Shown here in pieces: positions 1 to 5,045 of a stretch of 13,116 nt of DNA; within the stretch, counting starts at the first letter, position 1, and every line of letters starts with the position of its first letter. The position numbers and the translations under genes are program-made. The notes beneath the pieces are model-generated. The model did no database searches. It was not told the origin of the DNA and was given only the letters and a program-made list of their open reading frames with translations. The DNA is taken from NCBI GenBank assembly GCA_023399815.1, contig JAEWOJ010000062.1, forward strand, positions 1 to 13,116, given 5' to 3'. The DNA is from Pseudomonadota bacterium (lineage in GTDB: Bacteria > Pseudomonadota > Gammaproteobacteria > Xanthomonadales > Xanthomonadaceae).

Positions 1-539
1 CATCCTCGCCGCAGCGCGCCTACGGCCTGCTGCTGGCGGCGATCCGCGAGCCGGATCCGGTGATCTACATGGAGCCCAAGCGCATCTACCGCCAGTACAA
101 GGAAGTGGTCGCCAATGACGGCGAAGCACTGCCGCTGGATGTGTGCTTCGTGCTGCGCGACGGCACCGACGTCACCCTGGTGACCTGGGGCGCACAGGTG
201 AAGGAAGCGCTGGAAGCGGCCGACAAGCTGGCCGGCGAAGGCATCAGCGCCGAAGTCATCGACGTGGCCACGCTGCGCCCGCTGGACTTCGCCACCATCG
301 CCGAGTCGGTGGCCAAGACCGGCCGCTGCGTGATCGTGCAGGAAGCGCCGAAGACCGCCGGCTTCGGCGCCGAGATCGCCGCGCGCCTGGCCGAGGAATC
401 CATGTACGACCTGCTGGCCCCGGTCGAGCGCGTCACCGGCTACGACACCCACATCCCGCTGTTCCGGCTGGAAATGAAGTACCTGCCGAGCGTGGAGCGC
501 ATCGTCACCGCCGCCAGGCGCGCGGTCGCAGCGGGTTGA
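1..539 (+). CDS. 2-oxo acid dehydrogenase E1 component, beta subunit (5'-partial)
   Basis: This is the C-terminal 178 residues of the beta subunit of a thiamine-diphosphate 2-oxo acid dehydrogenase E1, which decarboxylates the 2-oxo acid and passes the acyl group to the lipoyl arm of E2. The frame is open from base 3 with no start codon, so the gene begins upstream of the window. Visible family features are the end of the pyrimidine-binding domain (SPQRAYGLLLAAIREPDPV, then MEPKRIYR) and the transketolase C-terminal domain (DVTLVTWGAQVKEALEAA, AEVIDVATLRPLD, then GRCVIVQEAPKTAGFGAEI and ERVTGYDTHIPLF). An alpha2beta2 E1 of this kind is the branched-chain or alternative pyruvate type, not the AceE homodimer. 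The stop lies 2 bp before the SH3-like gene, and E2 follows, so all three are one operon. Substrate cannot be read from this fragment; branched-chain 2-oxo acids are the likeliest by inference, since xanthomonads make much iso-branched fatty acid. Confidence 0.93.
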   Translation, partial: SSPQRAYGLLLAAIREPDPVIYMEPKRIYRQYKEVVANDGEALPLDVCFVLRDGTDVTLVTWGAQVKEALEAADKLAGEGISAEVIDVATLRPLDFATIAESVAKTGRCVIVQEAPKTAGFGAEIAARLAEESMYDLLAPVERVTGYDTHIPLFRLEMKYLPSVERIVTAARRAVAAG

Positions 540-541
540 GC

Positions 542-892
542 ATGCGCGCGCGTCTGCTCAACGCCTACCGCAGCCAGTACCCCGACCCGCTGCGCTTCCG
601 CGCCGGGCAGATCGTCGAACTGGGCGTGCGCGACGAGGAATGGCCGGATTTCGCCTGGGTACGCACCACCGACAACCGCGCCGGCTGGGCGCCGGTGGCG
701 TGGCTGCGCGTGCTCGACGACGGCCGCGCCGAGGCCCTGCGCGACTACACCGCGCAGGAACTGGACGTGGACAGCGGCGAACTGGTGGAACTGCATCACG
801 AACACGGCGGCTGGTGGTGGTCCGAACGCGCCAATGGCGCGCAGGGCTGGCTGCCGGCACGCGACCTTGAACTCCTGGAAGAAACCCCCTGA
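542..892 (+). CDS. Tandem SH3-like domain protein between E1 beta and E2
   Basis: A 116-residue soluble protein with no signal peptide or membrane segment. It is almost entirely two SH3-like barrels. Domain 1 (about residues 3-57) has LRFRAGQIVEL followed by GWAPVAWLRVL. Domain 2 (about residues 64-113) resembles a eukaryotic-type SH3: ALRDYTAQELDVDSGELVEL matches the ALYDY and RT-loop region, GGWWWSERANGAQGW the n-Src/WW region, and GWLPARDLELLE the PxxY-like end. The Tyr of ALYDY, the Trp cluster and the Pro are present; the last Tyr of the usual P-S-N-Y-V is replaced (PARDL). The start at 542 is 2 bp after the E1 beta stop, and the stop shares a base with the E2 start (TGATG), so translation should be coupled to both. 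A structural or docking role in the dehydrogenase complex is an inference from position; no function is known to me. Confidence 0.85.
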   Translation: MRARLLNAYRSQYPDPLRFRAGQIVELGVRDEEWPDFAWVRTTDNRAGWAPVAWLRVLDDGRAEALRDYTAQELDVDSGELVELHHEHGGWWWSERANGAQGWLPARDLELLEETP

Positions 893-2286
893 TGAGCCAG
901 ACCAAGAACTTCAACCTGCCCGACCTGGGCGAAGGCCTGCCGGACGCCACCATCGTCGAGTGGTTCGTCAAGGAAGGCGACGTGATCAAGCTGGACGAGC
1001 CGCTGGTGTCGATGGAAACCGCCAAGGCCGTGGTGGAAGTGCCCTCGCCGGTGTCCGGCAAGGTGCTGAAGCTGGCCGGCGCCGCCGGCGACATCGTGGT
1101 GACCGGGCACGTGCTGGCCCAGTTCGAGATCGACCCGAACCTGCCGCAGCGCGCCGAGGGCCAGGACACCGGCCATCACCACGGCGCTCCCGCACCGGCC
1201 GCACCGGCGCCGGCGCCCGCGGCGGCTCCCGCCCCGGCAGCGGCGGCGACCGCCGAGCGCGCCGACGAAGGCACCGTGGTCGGCGCGATGGTCAGCTCCA
1301 ACGCCGTGCACACCGAGCAGGCCGTGGCCGTCGGTGGCGTCAAGGCGATGCCGGCGGTGCGTGCGGTGGCGCGCAAGCTCGGCGTCGACCTGGCCCGTGT
1401 GCGCGCCACCGGCGCCGACGGCGCGGTGACGATGGACGACGTGAAGCAGGCTGCGGCGAATCCATCGGCTTTGCTCCCCTCTCCCACCGGGAGCGGGGCT
1501 GGGGGTGAGGGTACGGGCGTAGCACACGCTACGGCCCACACACCCTCTCCTCAGCCCCTCTCCCAGAGGGAGAGGGGCTCGAATGAGCGCACTCCGCTTT
1601 CCGCCGCCGGCAAGCCGATGCGCACCGCGCCCCCGGGCGTGGTCGCCAAGGGCCAGCCGGAGCCGCTCAAGGGCGTGCGCCGCAACATGGCGCGGGTGAT
1701 GGCCGACGCGCACAGCAAGGTCGTGCCGACCACGCTCAGCGACGACGCCGACGTCCATGCCTGGGCGCCGGGCAACGACATGACCTCGCGCCTGGTGCGC
1801 GGCATCGTGGCCGCCTGCCAGGCGGTGCCGGCGATGAACGCCTGGTTCGACGGCGACAACCTCACCCGCACCCTGCATGCGCATGTGGACATCGGCATCG
1901 CCGTGGACACCGACGACGGCCTGTTCGTCCCCGCCCTGCGCAACGCCGACATGCTCGACGCGCGCGGCGTGCGCGAGGGCATCAACCGCCTGCGCCAGCA
2001 GGTGGAGGACCGCAGCATCGCGCCGTCGGAACTGACCGGCTACACCATCAGCCTGTCCAACTTCGGCATGTTCGCCGGCCGCTACGCCACCCCGGTGGTG
2101 GTGCCGCCGTGCGTGGCCATCGTCGCCGCCGGCCGCGCCCGCTTCCAGGTGACGCCGGTGATGGGCGGCGTGGAAACGCACAAGGTCATCCCGCTGTCGG
2201 TCACCTTCGACCACCGCGCCTGCACCGGCGGCGAGGCCGCGCGCTTCCTGCGCGCGCTGATCGACGACCTGGCCCGGCCGAACTGA
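892..2286 (+). CDS. 2-oxo acid dehydrogenase E2, dihydrolipoamide acyltransferase
   Basis: The core enzyme of the complex: it accepts the acyl group from E1 on a swinging lipoyl arm and transfers it to CoA. The 464-residue order is standard. A lipoyl domain spans 5-82, with the modified lysine K45 in SMETAKAVVEVPSP. An Ala/Pro-rich linker covers about 98-120. The peripheral-subunit-binding domain is about 150-188 (MPAVRAVARKLGVDLARV, then TGADGAVTMDDV). A second linker covers about 189-250. The catalytic CAT-like domain runs from about 256 to the end, with TISLSNFGMFAGR and the active-site segment FDHRACTGGEAARFL (H441). Two oddities: linker 2 contains 36 codons from a palindromic repeat (1473-1580), and the usual HxxxDG motif reads HRACTG, Thr replacing the catalytic Asp. 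The ATG overlaps the stop of the SH3 gene; GGAA at 877-880 may be its ribosome site. A strong terminator follows; there is no E3 gene beside it. Confidence 0.95.
   Translation: MSQTKNFNLPDLGEGLPDATIVEWFVKEGDVIKLDEPLVSMETAKAVVEVPSPVSGKVLKLAGAAGDIVVTGHVLAQFEIDPNLPQRAEGQDTGHHHGAPAPAAPAPAPAAAPAPAAAATAERADEGTVVGAMVSSNAVHTEQAVAVGGVKAMPAVRAVARKLGVDLARVRATGADGAVTMDDVKQAAANPSALLPSPTGSGAGGEGTGVAHATAHTPSPQPLSQRERGSNERTPLSAAGKPMRTAPPGVVAKGQPEPLKGVRRNMARVMADAHSKVVPTTLSDDADVHAWAPGNDMTSRLVRGIVAACQAVPAMNAWFDGDNLTRTLHAHVDIGIAVDTDDGLFVPALRNADMLDARGVREGINRLRQQVEDRSIAPSELTGYTISLSNFGMFAGRYATPVVVPPCVAIVAAGRARFQVTPVMGGVETHKVIPLSVTFDHRACTGGEAARFLRALIDDLARPN
1473..1580. repeat. Palindromic REP/MITE-like element inside the E2 coding sequence
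   Basis: The two halves are imperfect reverse complements. GCTCCCCTCTCCCACCGGGA (1473-1492) pairs with the reverse complement of 1561-1580, and the symmetry continues inward through GGGGCTGGGGGTGAGGG to a central stem CGTAGC-ACAC-GCTACG (1518-1533). Each arm can also fold on itself (CTCCC/GGGAG). Such C/T-rich palindromes are common between genes in xanthomonads (from memory, not searched). Here the element lies in the linker between the subunit-binding and catalytic domains of E2. It is 108 bp by my boundaries, a multiple of three, and has no stop in the E2 frame. It encodes about residues 195-230, including PSPTGSGAGGEG and TPSPQPLSQRERG. I could not define a target-site duplication. Confidence 0.78.
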
Positions 2287-2322
2287 TCCGCCCTCGCGGC
2301 AGATGTTTTGCAGCAAGACTTG

Positions 2323-2347
2323 AGCCCGCAGCGATGCGGGCTTTTTT
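2323..2347 (+). terminator. Rho-independent terminator of the E1-SH3-E2 operon
   Basis: A perfect 8-bp stem AGCCCGCA/TGCGGGCT with a GCGA tetraloop (GNRA type) runs straight into six T residues (2342-2347), 36 bp after the E2 stop. This is a textbook intrinsic terminator and marks the end of the operon, so a dihydrolipoamide dehydrogenase gene is not co-transcribed downstream. Confidence 0.88.
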
Positions 2348-2455
2348 GTGGCCCCGGCAGCGGCGCGATGCCATCGCCGCCCGCGCAGGCCACGCGCAAC
2401 GGGCGTTCCCGCCGCCTTGGCCGCGCGCGCTTCACTACAGAAAGGGAATCCGCCG

Positions 2456-2878
2456 ATGGGAATGGTGACAGGGATGGTCGTGGGTGGCGTCATCGGCCTG
2501 GCTGCGGTGAACGTGCTGGCGCCGATCGCGAAGAACAGCGGCCGCCCGTTCGACCAGACCGCGCTGACCAGCGACGAGGACGTACCGGGCAAGGTCGCCG
2601 CCTGGGCGCAGGCCAACGGCTATCACCTGCAGAGCGGATCCGGCCCGACCCGGGTGTACCGCAAGGGCAAGGGCTTCCTGACCGCGCCGATGTTCCTGGA
2701 GGTCCACCGCGACGGCAGCCGCTACACCTTCCGCAGCTACACCCGCATCAACGGCCTGTTCATCAGGGGCGACATGGCGCTGAGCGGCGGCGGCTTCGTC
2801 GCCAGCGTGCCGCGCTCGATGGCGAAGAAGGCGCAGAACCTGCTGTTCGCCGAACTGCACGCACCACCCATCGGCTGA
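2456..2878 (+). CDS. Hypothetical protein with N-terminal glycine-rich membrane segment
   Basis: A 140-residue protein I do not recognise. Residues 4-25 (VTGMVVGGVIGLAAVNVLAP) form one hydrophobic stretch rich in Gly with small residues at regular spacing, either a membrane anchor or a glycine-zipper helix; it lacks a clear signal-peptidase site. The remainder is polar and looks like a small mixed alpha/beta domain: residues 39-58 (a helix ending in AWAQANGYHLQS), then strand-like GPTRVYRKGKGFLTAPMFLE and DGSRYTFRSYTRI, a glycine-rich turn (LSGGGF) and a basic amphipathic helix near 118-133. The start is chosen because AAAGGGA (2440-2446) precedes it at 9-bp spacing and the hydrophobic segment follows at once. 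It lies after the terminator of the dehydrogenase operon, so it should have its own promoter, and a hairpin directly follows its stop. No function is proposed. Confidence 0.75.
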   Translation: MGMVTGMVVGGVIGLAAVNVLAPIAKNSGRPFDQTALTSDEDVPGKVAAWAQANGYHLQSGSGPTRVYRKGKGFLTAPMFLEVHRDGSRYTFRSYTRINGLFIRGDMALSGGGFVASVPRSMAKKAQNLLFAELHAPPIG

Positions 2879-2879
2879 T

Positions 2880-2904
2880 GCGTGCCGGGGTGGCTCCGGC
2901 ATGC
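2880..2904 (+). terminator. Hairpin after the hypothetical gene, possible terminator
   Basis: GCGTGCCGG (2880-2888) and CCGGCATGC (2896-2904) pair over 9 bp with one G-T pair and a 7-nt loop, starting 2 bp after the TGA of the preceding gene. No T-run follows, so it may only stabilise the 3' end or assist Rho-dependent termination. Confidence 0.35.
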
Positions 2905-3035
2905 CCTCCGAGCGCACAGCGATCATCTGCAACCGGGCCGGCGACAGCGTGCTGCGCTGCGCGCGCCCGTGTCCGGCAACACACGCGCTCCCACCCGGCG
3001 GGCGTAAGCTCGCTCCTTCGTGACAGGAGATCGCC

Positions 3036-3422
3036 ATGGCCCACCGCAGCCGCCTGGCCGGCTTCATCATCGATTGCCAGGACACCGACAGCGACACCGC
3101 CGCCGCGTTCTGGAGCGCGGCGCTCGGCCTGCCGTCCCGCCCCGCCGAGACCGACACGGACGGCGCGCAATACGCCGAACTGCTCGACGCGCCCGGCGGC
3201 CTGCACGTCGAAGTGCAGCGCGTCGGCCACCCCTCGCACGTGCACCTGGACATCGAGGCCGACGACATCGGCGCCGAAGCCGACCGGCTCGAAGCTCTCG
3301 GCGCGCGCCGCATCGGCTTCGTCAAGCGCTGGTGGGTGATGGAAGCGCCCACCGGCCACCGCTTCTGCGTGGTGCGCATGCAACATCCCGAACAGGGATC
3401 GCCGGCCAACGCCTGGGAGTAA
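3036..3422 (+). CDS. VOC (glyoxalase/bleomycin-resistance fold) family protein
   Basis: A 128-residue cytosolic protein of the vicinal oxygen chelate superfamily, closest to the Glyoxalase_6-like group. It has two beta-alpha-beta-beta-beta modules: RLAGFIIDCQDTDSDTAAAF with FWSAALGLPSRP is module 1, and HVHLDIEADDIGAEADRLEA with GARRIGFV and MEAPTGHRFCVVRM is module 2. Family members include lyases, dioxygenases and drug-binding proteins, so substrate cannot be assigned. His70 (HVHLD) fits a metal-ligand position, but the first-strand position holds Asp13 and the last, usually Glu in G-N-x-F type endings, reads GHRF. Metal catalysis is therefore doubtful (inference from motif comparison). AGGAG (3024-3028) stands 7 bp before the ATG, a good ribosome site. 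The SDR gene starts 49 bp downstream in the same direction with no terminator between, so the two may be co-transcribed. Confidence 0.88.
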   Translation: MAHRSRLAGFIIDCQDTDSDTAAAFWSAALGLPSRPAETDTDGAQYAELLDAPGGLHVEVQRVGHPSHVHLDIEADDIGAEADRLEALGARRIGFVKRWWVMEAPTGHRFCVVRMQHPEQGSPANAWE

Positions 3423-3471
3423 GCGCGGGCCGTTGCGGCGACAATGGCCACCTCTTCCATTGGAGCCGCCC

Positions 3472-4233
3472 ATGATGTCCCTTCCCGACCTGGGCGACGC
3501 CCGTGTCCTGATCGCCGGCGGCAGCCGCGGCATCGGCCTGGCGATCGCTATCGCCTTCGCGCACCGGGGCGCACGGCTGAGCCTGTGCGCGCGCGGCGCC
3601 GATGGCCTTCGGCACGCGCGGGAAACGCTGGAAACCGGCGGCGCCCACGTGCACGCGCAGGCCTGCGACCTGGCCGATCCGGCGCAGATCGAGGCCTGGA
3701 TCGACGACGCCGCCGTGGCGCTGGGCGGCATCGACATCGTGGTCAACAACGCCTCCGGCTTCGGCAACGGCACCGACGACGCCAGCTGGCAGGCCGGCTT
3801 CGACATCGACCTGATGGCCGCCGTGCGCACCAACCGCTTCGCGCTGCCGCACCTGCGCCGCAGCGCGGCGCCGGCCATCCTCAACGTCAGTTCGATCAAT
3901 GGCCGCGTGCCGACGCCGCGCGCGGCCGCCTATTCCACCGCCAAGGCCGCGCTGGACTACTACACCGTCACCCTCGCCACCGAACTGGCGCGCGAGCGCA
4001 TCCGCGTCAACGCCATCGCCCCGGGTTCCATCGAATTCCCCGGCGGGCTGTGGGACCAGCGCCGCAGTGCCGAGCCGGCACTGTACGAGCGCATCCGCGA
4101 AAGGATCCCGTTCGGCGGCTTCGGCGAGGTCGAGGACGTGGCGGCGGCCGCGGTGTTCCTGTGCTCGCCCGCCGCCCGCTGGATCACCGGGCAGGTGCTG
4201 GCTGTGGACGGCGGGCAGTCGCTGCCGGCCTGA
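3472..4233 (+). CDS. SDR-family NAD(P)-dependent oxidoreductase
   Basis: A 253-residue classical short-chain dehydrogenase/reductase, cytosolic and of typical length. The Rossmann nucleotide-binding motif is AGGSRGIG (15-22). The conserved acidic turn is CDLADP (65-70), the adenine-pocket motif is NNAS (92-95, usually NNAG), and catalytic residues are Ser140/141 (NVSSING) and the YxxxK pair Tyr154-Lys158 (YSTAK). VNAIAPGSIEFPGG (179-192) and the C-terminal WITGQVLAVDGGQS (237-250) are the usual SDR signatures. Arg41 in the second strand end (CARGAD) would favour NADP(H), a weak inference. I chose the first of two adjacent ATGs because GGAG (3462-3465) is 6 bp before it; a TTG at 3433 is possible but has no such site. 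Substrate is unknown; proteins like this are often annotated as 3-oxoacyl-ACP reductase-like. It may be co-transcribed with the VOC gene and converges on the next gene. Confidence 0.94.
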   Translation: MMSLPDLGDARVLIAGGSRGIGLAIAIAFAHRGARLSLCARGADGLRHARETLETGGAHVHAQACDLADPAQIEAWIDDAAVALGGIDIVVNNASGFGNGTDDASWQAGFDIDLMAAVRTNRFALPHLRRSAAPAILNVSSINGRVPTPRAAAYSTAKAALDYYTVTLATELARERIRVNAIAPGSIEFPGGLWDQRRSAEPALYERIRERIPFGGFGEVEDVAAAAVFLCSPAARWITGQVLAVDGGQSLPA

Positions 4234-4250
4234 AGGCGCCCAGGCGCTTC
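4232..4250. terminator. Hairpin between convergent SDR and TIP30-like genes
   Basis: GAAGGCGC (4232-4239) can pair with GCGCTTC (4244-4250), leaving one bulged G and a CCAG loop. It occupies most of the 25-bp gap between the two facing stop codons and overlaps the end of the SDR stop. Without a T-run it is at best a weak bidirectional stop signal. Confidence 0.3.
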
Positions 4251-4258
4251 TGTCGCGC

Positions 4259-4933
4259 TCAGGCCCGATGGTGCATGGACGCGGTCGAACCCGTCGCCTG
4301 CTCCACCAGCTGCGCCGATCCGATCATCTGCACACCCGGCCGTGGCGCCAGTGCGGCCTCCACCAGCGCATCGGCGATGCGCCCGGCCGGGTTGATGCGC
4401 CATGCGCGCGGCAACACCGGCGCCAGCGCGCCCAGCACCCGCGCGGCGGCCCGTTCGCCCGGACGCGGCTCGGCGCGCTCGCCGCCGATCAATCCCGGCC
4501 GCACCAGCGCCAGCGACGCGAACCCCAGCGCCCGCAGGTCCCGCTCCAGTTCGCCCTTGACCCGGTTGTAGAAGAACCACGAGCGCGGATCGGCGCCCAT
4601 CGCCGAGTTCAGCGCGAAGACCGCGCAGCCCCGCGCCCGTACGGCGTACGCGATGGCGAGCGGATAGTCATGGTCGATGCGATGGAAGGCCTCGCGCGAG
4701 CCGGCCTGCCGCAGGGTCGAGCCCAGGGCGCAGATCGCCGCGTCCACCTGCCACCAGGGCGCATCCTCCGGCAGCCGGTCGAAGTCCAGCACCGGGTTGA
4801 GCAGGCGCGGGGCTGCCAGCGGCAGCGGCCGCCGGCCAGGGGCGACGACCGCCGTGCAGCGGACATCGTCCAGCAGCAACCGCAGGACCCGGGAACCGAC
4901 CAGCCCGGTCGCCCCGGCCAGCATTACACGCAT
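4259..4933 (-). CDS. NAD(P)H-binding atypical SDR, TIP30/HTATIP2-like
   Basis: A 224-residue protein with an N-terminal Rossmann fold, MRVMLAGATGLVGSRVLRLL, whose GATGLVG (7-13) is the NAD(P) loop of NmrA/TIP30-like atypical SDRs. AAICALGSTLRQAGSREAF (65-83) and the FYNRVKGELERDL segment (121-133, YxxxK with Tyr122 and Lys126) followed by ALVRPGLIGGER (142-153) closely follow the HTATIP2/CC3 pattern often annotated as nucleoside-diphosphate-sugar epimerase or NAD(P)H-binding protein. The Ser usually found in SS-x-GA is Asn-Ser here (LNSAMGAD). Substrate is not known for bacterial members. The start is decided by GGAGGAGGG, the complement of 4938-4946, only 4 bp before the ATG. It is transcribed divergently from the diguanylate cyclase, with 112 bp between the starts. 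Confidence 0.88.
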   Translation of the reverse strand: MRVMLAGATGLVGSRVLRLLLDDVRCTAVVAPGRRPLPLAAPRLLNPVLDFDRLPEDAPWWQVDAAICALGSTLRQAGSREAFHRIDHDYPLAIAYAVRARGCAVFALNSAMGADPRSWFFYNRVKGELERDLRALGFASLALVRPGLIGGERAEPRPGERAAARVLGALAPVLPRAWRINPAGRIADALVEAALAPRPGVQMIGSAQLVEQATGSTASMHHRA

Positions 4934-4957
4934 GCATCCCTCCTCCGCGCCGGGCTG

Positions 4958-4986
4958 TTCAAGCCGGCATCCGCCATGCCGATAAT
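4958..4986 (+). promoter_or_regulatory. Possible sigma-70 promoter of the diguanylate cyclase gene
   Basis: GATAAT (4981-4986) matches five of six bases of the -10 consensus, in a locally AT-richer spot of the divergent intergenic region. The hexamer 17 bp upstream, TTCAAG (4958-4963), matches the -35 box at only three positions. If used, the 5' leader would be about 50 nt. This is a pattern match only. Confidence 0.3.
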
Positions 4987-5045
4987 GGGGCATCGTTCTC
5001 CCCGCCCGCGGCCCGGCCGCGCCTCCCGTCCGGAACCGCCTCGCG

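Noticed and set aside
1474..1581. Residues 195-230 of E2 as a new protein domain
   Set aside because: The peptide is the translation of a palindromic DNA repeat in a linker and shows no sign of a fold.
796..2616. A 606-codon open frame on the minus strand opposite the SH3 and E2 genes
   Set aside because: Its product is low-complexity His/Arg/Gly/Ala-rich sequence, it runs opposite E2 with clear domains, and it crosses an operon terminator. It is a high-GC shadow.
3433..3471. A TTG at 3433 as upstream start of the SDR gene
   Set aside because: It has no ribosome site, and the added residues lie outside the SDR fold; GGAG before the ATG at 3472 is better.
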